Source: Lucifuga dentata
Taxonomy: Eukaryota; Chordata; Actinopteri; Ophidiiformes; Bythitidae
DNA: 64,000 nt
Reading direction: 5' to 3'
Assembly (NCBI GenBank): GCA_014773175.1
Contig: VXCM01005905.1
Coordinates: 17,941-81,940, forward strand
In this document: positions 36,503 through 50,819 of the stretch, one piece after another
Numbering within the stretch: the stretch's first letter is position 1
Layout of the letters: each line of letters opens with the position of its first letter
Position numbers and translations under genes: made by a program
The notes under the pieces: model-generated
The model's database searches: none
The model's input: only the letters and a program-made list of their open reading frames with translations
Told to the model about the DNA's origin: nothing

Positions 36503-37610
36503 TTACTGCTTAACCAGGGCAGCGAACTCTGCAGGAAGAGAGAGGAATGACGTGACGTATAACAGTTTGACCAGAAGAAGTCAGAGCAGACATTTGGATG
36601 CCTTAGCGGGCATGAAGCAAGTACCGTCAGCGCCAATCTTGCCGTCACCGTCGGAGTCACCGGCCTTGAGGAAAACCTGGGTCTCGGCGTCGGTCAGTGC
36701 TCTGGCACCTGCGCTGAAGTTCTGCAAGAACAGCCTGCGGTNCCTGGGTCTCGGCGTCGGTCAGTGCTCTGGCACCTGCGCTGAAGTTCTGCAAGAACAG
36801 CCTGCGGTGAGGTAGAGGGCGTGGTTAATTCATGGATCTTAGCTCCCATTGGCTGAAACACACCTCATGACAACCTGACCAAGAACAACTAATTGAAACA
36901 TTTAATTGACTGGCTGGGATGTCACTATTGACTCCGGTGTGGTTGTTCACTGCTCAAAATCTACAACTTGTTTCTTGAAAGAATGAAAGCATTTATAATT
37001 TAATTGGTTAGCATTTATTAAAGACAAAGGAGGTTTTTGTAAAAGGATAGTTTGGAAATAATTGAAAGATAATATCAATCCCTACACCTGAAAGCCTGAA
37101 GATAACGTGGCCTTGTGGAGGCCCATGGCTAATTCATTTGCTTTCTTGAATACAAACAATAGCACTATTATAAATTATCCAATCAGTAAATTATATATAA
37201 AGGCCTGAGTCACTGTTGATTTATTCATTTGACATTAGAACACTGACAGAAGATGTATAAAGTCTATTTGATGTAATGTGGTAGGAATTATTTGGGGCCC
37301 CTTTATGATGTGTAACTAAGGGAATGTGTCTTACTTAAGCTCGTCCTCCTCAATGAAACCACTCTTGTCCTGGTCGATGATTTGGAAGGCCTTCTTGACA
37401 TCGTCAGCGGTCTTGCCAGACAGACCGCAGTCGGCGAAGAACTTCTTGTGGTTGAATGAGCCAGCGTCTGCAATGAGGGCAGGTCTTAAAACTCATCCAC
37501 ACAACTTTAAAAACACACATTTATAAACTGATACTTCACAAGGAGTCACCTTTGCACCCATCCAGGGCTTTAGTAATGTCAGCATCACTCAGTACACTTG
37601 CGAAGGCCAT
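36503..37610 (-). CDS. pvalb: Parvalbumin beta (cluster gene 2)
   Basis: EF-hand calcium buffer of 109 residues, of the fish muscle beta type. Coding exons are 37610-37550, 37467-37335, 36734-36625 and 36528-36503 (61, 133, 110 and 26 bp). The protein begins [12 protein letters not shown]. The CD loop is [12 protein letters not shown] and the EF loop [12 protein letters not shown]. It keeps the family segments [18 protein letters not shown] and EFAALV and ends KQ. A 66-bp piece covering the start of exon 4 is repeated at 36743-36808 across a single N; I take this as an assembly error and use the full copy. The exon 4 donor GTACTTGC is weaker than the other genes' donors. Which numbered pvalb paralogue it is cannot be settled from sequence alone. 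Confidence 0.95.
36676..36808. other. 66-bp duplicated exon 4 segment across a single N (assembly artefact)
   Basis: 36676-36741 and 36743-36808 are identical, with N at 36742 between them. The repeated block spans the acceptor site and the first 59 bp of parvalbumin exon 4. Identical overlapping ends at an N fit an unmerged contig overlap, not a biological duplication. Confidence 0.9.
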
Positions 37611-38151
37611 TATGATCTGAAGGGGAAAAGAAGACCATTGTGAAACTGTTAAATACACAAAATGATTCAATAACAGCAGCTAAGTAGCCAATATAAGCAG
37701 TCATATATTATCATATGTTCAGTCATATTGTGGATCATTATCTTCTAAGACAATCATGTTGATAACACATATTCAATAATAATAGTACAGAACTCAGTCA
37801 CTTGCATAATGATTAGCTTGCAGGCAACACTTATTGCTTCCAATGGGGAAATAGATTTCACAAAGCCAAAATGCTCATAATTTAATCCATTTCTTTTCTG
37901 AGTGGCACATTTGATGTTGCATCTCCACATCCCATTCAAGAGGCTGAGATTGCATTTTCCCTATGAATCTCTGAGCAGTAATCCATTTCTCCATGCAGCT
38001 GATGCGATCCCTTCCACAAAAAAAAAAAAAAAAAAAACCCATAAAGCTCATCTGTTTCTTTGGATGGTCCTTAATAAGAGGTAATTTAAAAATCATTAAT
38101 ATTTTCATAGACAATGGATCCAGGTTTCTTTGCTTCTTCCATCAAACTCAC

Positions 38152-38339
38152 CTCTGTTGTCTTTGCTTTGTGGGGTACAGATGACACAGACAAGACTCGA
38201 GTCCACTGCGGTGATTGTCCCAGTGCTCCTGGTGACCTTTTATAGCTTCAGTCCATCGAAATCTGAGGCATAAGATAACTGACACCGAGAAGGGGGTGGC
38301 GAGAATTCATCTCGTAGCCAGAGACTGGTCTATTTTAAG
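38152..38339 (-). promoter_or_regulatory. Parvalbumin gene 2 promoter and non-coding exon 1
   Basis: TATA box TATAAAAG on the minus strand at 38244-38237, and a non-coding exon ending at 38152 before GTGAGT. A MEF2-like CTATTTTAAG (plus strand, 38330-38339) lies about 85 bp upstream of TATA. Confidence 0.68.
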
Positions 38340-39098
38340 TTCCACAAATGAAGACGCTTAAAAGGTGCGTTTGAAGAAGTCTTTAATATCACTTATTGCT
38401 AAGAATAGGCCTTTGCACTGCTGAGGAGGACGAATTGGAAGTATTGCTGGCAATACAGAACCATATTCCAGAGAGGGGATACTGAGCATGCATGCATTAG
38501 ATTTGTACTGTAAGTGGAACTAACTGTTATTATTTTTACTGTTATTTTTCCTTCTTTTGTGCAGTATTGCTGAATTTGCAGATATGGACTGTTCGGTTCA
38601 TACTTGAACATATTTGCGTAAATTATCTGCTGCATTATCTCCTACTTTTCTTAAAAATAGGTATTTAGTGTTGTGGAAACCTATAAAGTAAAATGTAGCT
38701 CAATCACATAGCTCACAGTAGATCTGTTGAAATGTTCTGGAATAATACAAGACATACATTTGCCTTACTTGCATCTGTAATCAAATGAGTGTGATATTGC
38801 ATTTTATAAGGGATATGTTTAGTCTATTTTTATCCAGTTTTCTGCAGTATGTTGGGTTCGATATATATAATATCTCCTGAAAGTTAATCTTATTCCAGAT
38901 TTTCTTTTTTTTTCCAAAAAAAAAAAAAAAAAAAATTGCTTAAAGAACACTGAGTAAGTTTTTGAATAAAGCCTTTTGAATTAACTATCGTAGCATTTCT
39001 TTGTATTGTGTAGTTATTTATTTTAGAGCCTTGTGTGTTTAAAAGCGCGATAAATATTTGTTTTGGTGTGTGTATATATATATGTGTGTGTGTGTATT

Positions 39099-39130
<32 letters not shown>

Positions 39131-40044
39131 CGACCATAACATTAAAATATGAAAATTCTGGATTGTTTTCATCCTGTTATAACATGCTTATTTTTAAAGC
39201 TGAGAGGTTAAAGTCGACCTGTAGGTGGCAGCACTGTCCTGTGGGCTGAGGGGTGGGGTAATCATTACACTGCTGTCACAACACCTTTTTCTGTTTTGAC
39301 TACTACTTGATGGAAGCAGGATTATGGTGCCCTTTGATAGCACTGAAGGGTCACATATTGCCCATTGAGGTTCTTGTTATTTTGTACACACTGAGTATTC
39401 ATAATGTCCCTTTGAATTTGGAATTTTATTCTTGGATCATATAATAGTCTCTTATATGACTAATCAGATGTTCAAAATTTTAGTCAGTATGTATTTCAGA
39501 GGAAATATGGCACATGTAATACACCATAGAAGACAATAAATGAAACAGTTTGTAAAGAAACTGCATCATCCTAACCAGCTAAAAGGCTTGCTAATGCATT
39601 GCTGGCTATTCATATCTCTACTGTCCTGTCCTGTCTGCTTGCCACAGCACTTCATCCAACTGACTAGCACAGCAGTTGGTGGAGAGAAAACAGCCACTCT
39701 AATTGCACTATGTGTGAAAGCTATCCATTGCAAACCTCCCCCCTGGATCCAGGAAGTATTCAACCAAAGCCCCTAGACCATCCCCTCTGTGTTTGCCAGT
39801 TCCTGGTCTGAGTCCAGCTAAATCCCACTTCCCATCCAGCTACTATCAAAACAAGTGCTGGGCAGTTCAATTCAATCCTCATCCCTCAACACCTCACCAA
39901 CACCATCTGAGCATTTGTAAATGTTGGCAGGTGGATGCTCATTTTGCTGGCGCTATTACCTCATCCTCAGCCCATTGTATTCACATAATCACACCAAAGC
40001 ACAGATGACTGTTCTGAAGGAGATGATTTTACACCAAAAGAGTA
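38340..40044. other. Intergenic: parvalbumin gene 2 to gene 3
   Basis: No gene seen. AT-rich sequence with a poly-A run (about 38918-38936) and a TG/TATG repeat (about 39068-39127). Confidence 0.65.
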
Positions 40045-40050
40045 TTTATT
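40045..40050 (-). terminator. Polyadenylation signal of parvalbumin gene 3
   Basis: Minus-strand AATAAA about 240 bp after the stop codon at 40290. Confidence 0.6.
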
Positions 40051-40289
40051 CCTGGTTTTTCACTCTTCCTCAAAAGTGCAGATTGGGTTGTACAATTTGC
40101 ACAAGTCATTTTTCAAAACATATAACACATTAAAATAACTTAACATTAAACTATGTGTTCAGTGTTGAGAAATAGTCCGCAGGCAACTCATAAATAAGGT
40201 ATAAAAAATATTCTTTCAGCTGATGATTACTGAATCTTTCAAGGCGTTCTCAATTCCATGAAAAGAAGGGGATCTTGGTCAGTGGAAAT

Positions 40290-41457
40290 TTATGCCTTTA
40301 CAAGGACAGCGAACTCTGAAAAGTAGATAGAATAAAACCGCCATTAGTACTGAGAAAAACTGATTCAGATTCTGTGTCATCACGATGGTATACTAAATTG
40401 ATCTCAATTAATGCTAACAGTAACTGGATTCAATTGTCTGATCAAGTGTTTAGGAACTGTCACATAAATCGATCTATACCAGGCATCGGTATTGATGTGA
40501 TATATCTGAATATTGAATATTCAAACCTATTGCGGAAAGTGCAACCTGCTCCACAGAGAACTCTTACCATCGATTCCGATCTTGCCATCACCATCACTGT
40601 CACCAGCGGCGAGGAAATCCTTGGTCTCTTTGTCAGTGAGTGCTCTGGCAGAGGCAGAGAAGTTCTGAAGGAACAGCCTGGCAGGTGGTGGAAAGAAGAG
40701 GAGTTATAGAATCATATGCATCTGAGGTTGTATTGATTGGACCGTAGTAATGAAACACTATAAAAGCTTGATTTTGAGCTGAAATGTAAAGATTTAATAA
40801 GCCTGACTTTGAGGTTTGAAAATGTACCATGTCATGTCAAACCTTTGAGGTCATTAAAGAAGGTCTACTTCACAAACAATCAATATGTTATGGGATGTGA
40901 TTTATTGTTTTGGTCATAGTGGCCTAAACATTGATCCTGGTATGGAAGTGTGCAGTGTGAAGTGTGTCTTACTTCAGCTCATCCTCCTCAATGAAGCCGC
41001 TGTTGTCCTGATCGATGATCTTGAAGGCATTCTTGACATCATCTGCGGACTTGCTGGCCAGACCGCATGCCTTGAAGAACTTCTTGTAATCGAAGGAATC
41101 AGCAGCTGTAACATACATTTTAACACCATTAGCAAACTATAGACTGTCCAAGCACAACAGAAGACATTAATAAGATATGAGATAAGCGTGTAGAAATCCA
41201 ACTGTGGCTGCCTGGGTGTTTTGTGATGATTGTGTCAGTTTATATAGCAAATTTGTGCACAAATGAATGAATGAATGAATGAGCATGCTGTACAGTAAGA
41301 GGTGTCATCTCATCCTGGTTGGTGTTTCATTGAAAATACAGTAATTCTGTATCTTATGTGTTATATATAATATTATAAGAAATTAAAATGACTTACCAGC
41401 GCAGCCATCCAGAGCTGCTTTCACATCGGCATCATTGAGAACACCAGCGAAGGCCAT
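40290..41457 (-). CDS. pvalb: Parvalbumin beta (cluster gene 3)
   Basis: EF-hand calcium buffer of 109 residues. Coding exons are 41457-41397, 41105-40973, 40677-40568 and 40315-40290 (61, 133, 110 and 26 bp), with GT-AG junctions and intact phases. It begins [19 protein letters not shown]. The CD loop is [12 protein letters not shown] and the EF loop [12 protein letters not shown], and it ends EFAVLVKA. It is the most typical muscle beta parvalbumin of the four ([30 protein letters not shown]) and close to gene 2, suggesting a relatively recent tandem duplication. Fish beta parvalbumins of this kind are abundant in white muscle. Confidence 0.96.
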
Positions 41458-42414
41458 TTTTTAATCCTTTAAATGGAAGAAGAGAAGGTTAGTATCAGCA
41501 TCATAAATCTGTTCCGTCATCATATTTCAAATTTCCCCCTTGAGTGTCTCTAAATTAAAATCTCCCATTGGAGAAAATTCATCATGGTAAACTGAGTGTA
41601 GAAAGGAATTTAGAGGTTTGAATGTCTTCATCTTAAAACAGGTGTTTGACTAAGTTCTTTAAACCTTCTGGCACACAACTGTTTCAGTTAACCAACAGCT
41701 TGTTAAATAGAGCCTCACATAACTCTCAAGGCTCAAATGACACGCATCAATAGCCATTAGAACCAAAGCATTTAAGCACTCTTGATTGCTTTTAAATACA
41801 ATAAATTGAATAGATAACATAACTGAGACTGTATTGAAAGACAAAAATAAACAAGTTTTCAGAGGCTTTTCTTTGATTTAATCACGATTAAATTAACTCT
41901 ATATTAATTGCTTTAAATTTGGAAAGCTTTGCACACAGCATCGCCGCTCCTATTTTTATTGTCTACAGAGCTGCTCGTCACCTCGGGATATCTGATCACA
42001 CCGCAGCCTGACTCTGTTTATCCCAAAGCTTTTTGCTGCTATGGTACTAAATAGATGATGCTCCTGCTGAGAGGTCAAATCACGGCAACACGAATCGCTG
42101 CCACAAATAAACGATTCAGCTGGGGAAACGCAATGACAGCAAACGAGCGGCAGCGTTGGCTGTTTTTTTTTTTTTTTTTTTTTTGTTTCGTCCACTTAAA
42201 AAAAAATTATAAACATAATGCGATTATTATCCACAGATGATGCTCTTGGAAAAACAAATGGCCACATCTGAGCTCCTTTCGCCCTGACTGAATCGTCCTG
42301 TGGTCCATGTCGCAGGCTACATTGGTTCCATTTCTCTCTCTAATAGTTATAGTCCACGGGAGTTTTCCAGGTGCTGGCAGTCAGCGTGGCCTGCAGAAGC
42401 GCACTTCCACTCAC

Positions 42415-42598
42415 CTTTGCGCTCTGCGTTGAGGCGAGTGAAAACCAAGGAGAACTTAGAGCGTGTGCCAGAAGCCCCTTTCCCTCTCTCTTATATATCC
42501 TTGAGCAACACCATTTACAGAGCTTTGGCTCTCAGTATCAGGTACCAAGATGCATGGGTTTCTAAAAAATGTGTCTACTAGTCTGGAGCTATTTTTAG
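42415..42598 (-). promoter_or_regulatory. Parvalbumin gene 3 promoter and non-coding exon 1
   Basis: TATA box TATATAAG on the minus strand at 42497-42490, and a non-coding exon ending at 42415 before GTGAGT. A perfect MEF2 consensus, CTATTTTTAG, lies at 42589-42598, about 90 bp upstream of TATA. Confidence 0.75.
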
Positions 42599-43236
42599 GC
42601 GAACAAATGAGGATGCTACCATGTGTGCGGGGGGCCTATAGCGAGACGTGGAAACCCGAGCAAGTCCAGAGCTCAGTGACTTTACTGGACATATAGGCTC
42701 AAATGATTTATAGCTTACATAAAAAAATTTAAAAAAAGAAAGAAAGAAAGAACGAAAAAGAAAATTTTATTGATTTGGTTTTGATGCTTTAGTAGGTTCA
42801 TCTGTTCATAAATGGAATAAACGAAAATGTTTCAAAGTGTATGGCTGCAACAGGTCAACATTCAATCCATATGAATGTTTCTGACAAAAACTGAATACAG
42901 GTGAATGCGCACTGAAGAATCACAGCCTATTTATCTGCTGATCACTTTCTTAATTAAGAGCTTAAATGTTTAATTCGCGCCCTGAAACGTCATTTGACAC
43001 TGAAGAGAATAGCCTGTCACAGGCCACATTAAAGAGGAAAGTGTGGTGTAATTGGTATGGAAGGAGTTTAAATATTTTATTTATTTACTGTATTTGTTTT
43101 ATTCTGCCTATAGATGCTCATTCTGTGTCTTTGATTGGCTGTTTAACGGACATTTAATGACCTATATCTGTCCTATGCACTCAGTAGAGAGGTTTCTTTG
43201 TCAAGGTCTTATATGTCATGGTGTGTTTTCATCTTC

Positions 43237-43292
<56 letters not shown>

Positions 43293-43305
43293 TCTTGTAT
43301 AATAN

Positions 43306-43360
<55 letters not shown>

Positions 43361-43375
43361 TCTTGTATAATACCA
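43237..43375. repeat. (AAT)n microsatellite duplicated across a single N
   Basis: The run plus the unique string aacaatcttgtataata appears on both sides of the N at 43305. It is the same signature of unmerged contig ends as at 10910 and 36742. Confidence 0.9.
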
Positions 43376-43438
43376 GCATTTTTATGACATTTTTAGGATG
43401 CAGTGTTTGTGTTACTCTTGCCTGGTTAACCCCAAATG

Positions 43439-43479
<41 letters not shown>

Positions 43480-43841
43480 GTGATAGTTAATTTTTTTTAA
43501 GCTTTTATTAAGGGTTCACTATAAATAACAGAGCCATTCACTAGTTGCCATTCATGGAGATGAAGGATCAGAGATGCAAAGTAGCCCTGGTGGTTTCAGA
43601 TGATAGATATGTGGGCCCTGCCTATCTATATGTTGTGCTGTGACATTAACTTCAGGGATCCAGCAGCATATCTATATCTAACGACATATGTATTTCCATA
43701 AGGTTCATCTGAGCTCCATATCCAGTGAATCGAGTTTCAAACGAACCCAGCCCCTAGCAGGGACAAGGCTTTGGGGCCCATATCGCCAGATCCCTGTCCT
43801 TAGTAGGCAATGTACCAATCGTTCCGGTTGTCATATGACAG

Positions 43842-43884
<43 letters not shown>

Positions 43885-43888
43885 GTGT

Positions 43889-43926
<38 letters not shown>

Positions 43927-43938
43927 TGTGTCTCTGTG
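43842..43938. repeat. (GT)n microsatellite
   Basis: GT run with a short interruption at about 43880-43892. Confidence 0.95.
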
Positions 43939-45076
43939 TGTGAATATGCAACATTTTTGCCTGATGCCTTGTTTGCATACAACTACACACTTGTAACAAT
44001 TTTTTTTCCTCATTTTTACTGCTTAAAGATGATATCGTTTCTGGATATTTTAGTCATAGTGTGAGTTTTTCTGGCCCGTAGCCTCTGACTTGTCCATGAA
44101 ATTTAAGCCCCTTTTAAATGAGGTCCTTTAAATCTTCCTTTCAATACCTACAGCCCTAGTAAACTTTCTGTCATTGTGGATTTCAGTTGAAAGTAAGCTA
44201 TTATAACAATGGTATGTTTTACCGCATTAACTGATAAGAAAAAAAATAATTAAAATTATTTTAATTATCTTAATGAACCTCAAGTAATATAGGCTCAATT
44301 GACAGTCAAAACAGCTTGGTAAACACTATAAAGCTGGTCTGCAGCCACATATATAATTAGTTTCAAGGAATTATATTTTAAATACATTTCAAAATGAATC
44401 CAAAAATGAATAGTTTTACCCCAAAAACTCACTCAGTCCCCTATTGCCAAGCCCATCTTAAGCTTTTCTCAAATTTTACAAAACTTTAAATTTGGAAAAC
44501 CTGTCTTCTTTTTGGTCATAGACATACTGTGAGCATGTCTAACAAGAATGGAATTTCCCTATGAGTCACTGAAATATGTCAATATTCCACATAAGATCAG
44601 TTACTAAAGTGATTGGCCCACATTATGATGAGCATATATTATCTCATCAGCATTATGGCAAACTATATACTGTATAATTCTGTGATTTCATGCATGGGCA
44701 TCAATTATGCACCTACACTTTATCCTAAATAATACCTTTTATGTATTTTCAGTTATTAAAATGGACTATAATGAATGAAATGCAATATATGAATGAAGAA
44801 TTCTGGACGCATATTAGTTTCATGACACAGTGATTTTTCCACTACATTAATTTTGTGAGCCATCACTCACTTGTTTCATAAATTTAGTCAAACAATTGTC
44901 TTTGTTGCACAGGATTTATATCTTGAGTCAGCAAATTTACACTGTTGAATGCTATCACATACACATATGGTCATATAGAGGGCAATACTATACTATATAT
45001 ATTCATAAGAAGAGCTTTGTCCATTACATCCAATACAGAAAACACCAGCACACAACAATATTAAATTGACGATATC

Positions 45077-45082
45077 TTTATT
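45077..45082 (-). terminator. Polyadenylation signal of parvalbumin gene 4
   Basis: Minus-strand AATAAA about 255 bp after the stop codon, a spacing like that of the other three genes. An earlier AATAAA overlaps the stop codon itself. Confidence 0.55.
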
Positions 45083-45333
45083 AATCCATTCCATGCATTT
45101 GCTTGATTGAACACAAATAATGACTATCCAGCTTTGGCTGTCCATCCACCAAATAATTTATACATCATCATTGAACAGTATCACATCAAGAGGGAGAGAG
45201 GCAGGCAGGTGTAGAATATCTGAGATTTCTGATATTTTATGTAATCAAACAATCTGGAAATTTAGGATTTCTTTACAAAATCCATTGAAAACAAAACAAG
45301 GAAAGATAGCCCTGGTCATATGTTTCTTTCTCT

Positions 45334-47384
<2,051 letters not shown>

Positions 47385-48009
47385 GGTCCTCTGTGGCTGC
47401 CAGAGGGGTATGCACACCCCAGCACACAGGGAAAACATGCAAAGTGACAGCAAATAAGGCGAGCACAGGTGTGTTTTGCTTAAATATAACATAGTCTCTG
47501 TCAGATAAAAATGGTCAGTAATTGTGGATGAAATAAGTATAATCATTCCTTCTTGGTTAAACTTATGGTAAATCAGTATTATACAAACACAAAGTACAAC
47601 ATTCAAGCTTTAATCACTGGGGCTGTCCAATTTTGACAATGTAAGGTACAACCACATTAACAAAAGGGTACATCTCTGTCCTATGGTTTCACAAAGTACC
47701 AAAGATCCTATGAAGAGGCTTGGATAATATAACATTTGAGTAATGATTTATGATTTTTTTTTCATAAAATAAAGGGTACATTTTCCATGGAGAAAGTTGA
47801 TGCACCTTGCATCATCATGGCAACATCAAGAGCAAATATCAAGAGGGTTGATTCCCTTTTTACAATGTCACATTTCATTTCCTGTTTGTGTAGCAAATTA
47901 AAATGTGTACAAAGGCAGAAACACACTAACACACAAAACTACCATAAACACCAGCCAAAATCATACACACATTTACATGCACAAGAATTTGCAAAAGCAT
48001 GGCACTTAC

Positions 48010-48180
48010 CGTGCTTTGGGTGAGGTTTGCACTCTCTGAGCCTATGATGTGCAGATATCTGCCTGTCTTGCTCTGCGCCTAGCACCACTCTCTTGCAGCT
48101 TCATGCAAGAAACAATGTGACGTCTGTCCTCAAACCCAATGAGATTTCCCCCATGCCACAGGGTGCCTCCTCCTCCTCCT
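48010..48180 (-). promoter_or_regulatory. Parvalbumin gene 4 non-coding exon 1 and upstream region
   Basis: The minus-strand donor ACG|GTAAGT at 48010 marks the end of a non-coding first exon by analogy with genes 1-3; the exon 2 acceptor CAG|AGGACC lies just before the start codon. Unlike the other three genes, no TATA box or MEF2-like element is visible at the expected distances. Confidence 0.45.
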
Positions 48181-48489
48181 CCAACAGTTAATCAGAGCAG
48201 ATAATTTTCTCACTTGTATTGTTTTGTGAACTTGCAGGCATATAAAAAATAAATAAAAAATAAAAAACATTTTCAAGTTGATAATAAAATTGTAGTGCAA
48301 AAATAATGATTATGACTTGTGTCAACATTTTATCTAAAACTTGTACCACTAATTTTACTATTGCAACTACTACTGCTGCTGTTATATCAATTATCAAAGC
48401 AAGTGTGTTTCATTCTGTACAGAAATTCCACAGTCATTTTGTATGTCATTTCAACATTTAATAATGTCTATCAATGTAAGCAGATGACA

Positions 48490-50000
48490 TTTGGAAAGTT
48501 TGTGTCTTGAATATTTTGTTCGCTCACTGAAATCATCCAGTCAAATTACAATCTCAACTGTCTATAGGCCACCAAAATATTGTGCTGAATTTTTCAATGA
48601 CTTTACAGAACTTCTGTCTATTATCTACATTGATTTTGACTGTGTAGTCATTGTTGGTGATTTTAATATTCATGTTGATAACTCTAGGGACAGCAGCGCT
48701 GAAGAACTCTCTTATATTCTGGATAACTTTGGTTTTTCTCAGCATGTACCAGAGCTCACACACTGCAAAGGACACACACTGGACTTAATTATCACCAAAG
48801 GCCTTAATATCTCAAAGGTTATGGTAGCTGATGTTGCTCTGTCAGATCACTCTTGTGTTTTCTTTGAGATGACTGCCACTGCTAAAACCCATCTGACATC
48901 TGATGTTATCACAAAACGACGCATCACTGAGAACACCAGGGAATTATTTAATCAGGCATGGATCTGACCCCATCTCAGCCTCTGTCAATGATCTTGCAGA
49001 TGATTTCAATCTCATAATCACAAATGTTATTGATGTCATTGCTCCTGTAAAGGTTCAAACAATCTCTGGGAAGATTAAAGCATCATGGAGAAAAGCAACA
49101 TCAGTAAAACTACAAAAAACAGAGTGTCAAAAAGCTGAGATGGTGAAAAACAAAACTTGAAGTCCATTATGACATTTACAAAGAAAGACTTCACATCTAC
49201 AATCTAGAACTAAAACGAGCTTGATGATCATTTTTCTCTGATATGATTAACAGAAACAGTCTGCACTGTCTGCACTTTATGTCAGTCTGCAACTTCAAAT
49301 CTAAGAGAACAAACATGGCATGTGGAGTTCCCCAGGGTTCGATTCTCGGGCCCCTTTTATTCAGTCTCTATATGCTCCCACTGGCTCACATTTTGCAAAA
49401 CAACAAAGTCTCTTATCACAACTATGCGGACGACACCTAAATTTACATAACCATCTCACCAAGTGACAACAGTTCCATTAAATTTCTAAACGCTAAATTG
49501 CTAAAATGCATTAAGTCTGGACTGGACAGTGACTGAATATGCCACAATTTCCTTCAGTTAAACAAAGATAAAACTGAAATAATTGTATTTGGGGCCAAAG
49601 AACGATCAAATGTCATTGGTCAGCTTGAATCATTTTCACAGACAGAAAACCAAGTCAAAAATCCTGGGATAGTTGTGGATACAGACTTAAACTTTAACAG
49701 CCACATTAACACAATCACAAAATCAGCCTACTATCACCTTAAAAATATAGCCAGATTAAGAGGATTTATATCTCTGGAAGACCAAGAAAACTTATACATG
49801 CATTTATCTTTAGTAGGCTGGACTGTAATGGCGTCTTTACAGGCCTTTTAAAAAAAAAAAAAGCAGTCAGACATTCTGACAGGCTGCTCACTGGTGTCAT
49901 TAAACCGTAACATTCAGCTGACCCTGACACTGCTAAAATATGGAATAAATTCACATTCTTGCCAACATTGTGAAGATAATTTCTTAAAAAAGATTCCATG
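48490..50000 (+). mobile_element. Degenerate L2-type LINE (endonuclease and reverse transcriptase remains)
   Basis: The frame 48491-48967 encodes part of an apurinic-type endonuclease: VYRPPK, GDFNIHVD, HTLDLIIT and LSDHSCVFFEM. After a frameshift, 49243-49440 encodes reverse-transcriptase palm motifs ([16 protein letters not shown] and YADDT) and then stops. Decayed continuation (LNKDKTEIIVFG, ARLRGFIS) reaches about 49830. Only about 155 codons separate endonuclease and palm, much less than usual, so part of the RT is deleted. Not active. Confidence 0.85.
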
Positions 50001-50819
50001 ATAAGTTTTTGTCTCCATTATTCCATTTTAGACAAAAATCCCCTGCATCAGTATACTGAATATACTAAAAGCAGCCAATCAGAATGCTTGTCATAACTTT
50101 TTACAAGTTTTGAGTTGGTTGACAAAGATTTTATCCAATAGGAAAGACATAGCATTAAACTGACCAGTCAGATGCCTCAGCGAGTCTTTTCACTGTGTGT
50201 ATAACAGCTCACCTGAGTCCTGCATCTCCATCTCCACCTGCAATATCAAATTGCTGCTACAGGATTTTCCTGATAAAGTGAAATTAAATCTCAAATCAAT
50301 TGAGTGATCTAGTTCTATCCAGTAAAGACTATTTAAATATGTGAATACAGTAAATATTTTGAACAATCAAGCTTTTTGTATGTGTGTGAGATAGAAAAAC
50401 ATGGAGACAAGTGTACATGCATGACTCATCATATTATGTGCCAACCAATGTTAAAACCAAATGCTCTCTGAATTATGTTACATTTAATCATTTAAACTAT
50501 AATTATTTAATGCTTCAAATTTGCTGCTGTAAATCACTCTCACAAATGCATCTTGGACAGCAGACAAACTGCTGCAGGTTGCCAGATCAGCAGGTATCAC
50601 AGAATGCATTGTCTCACTCAGTCAGAACAACCACTTTTTACAGAAAACATGCAAACCTGGCAACTCTGCATAGATCTGACTGGCTCAGCTGGACTTTAAG
50701 TGACAAGATAATTTGAGATCATTACAAATATTGGTAGGACCAATTCAGTAGCAGCTCAATATTGATAGGGACATGTCTGTACCATCCCTACCCTCCCTAC
50801 CGTCCCTACTGTCCCTACC

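Larger units (their letters stand above)
42599..45076. other. Intergenic: parvalbumin gene 3 to gene 4
   Basis: No gene seen. Contents are an AAT repeat with artefactual duplication (43237-43375), a poly-T run (about 43441-43475), GT microsatellites (43842-43938) and AT-rich sequence. Reading frames through the repeats are spurious. Confidence 0.65.

Noticed and set aside
36743..36808. Second, partial parvalbumin exon 4
   Set aside because: Identical to 36676-36741 across an N; treated as an unmerged contig overlap, not alternative splicing or gene duplication.
40374..41201. Plus- and minus-strand frames around parvalbumin gene 3
   Set aside because: Antisense or out-of-frame shadows of exons 3 and 4.
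43688..44064. CVCVCV-type proteins in several frames
   Set aside because: Translations of a GT microsatellite.
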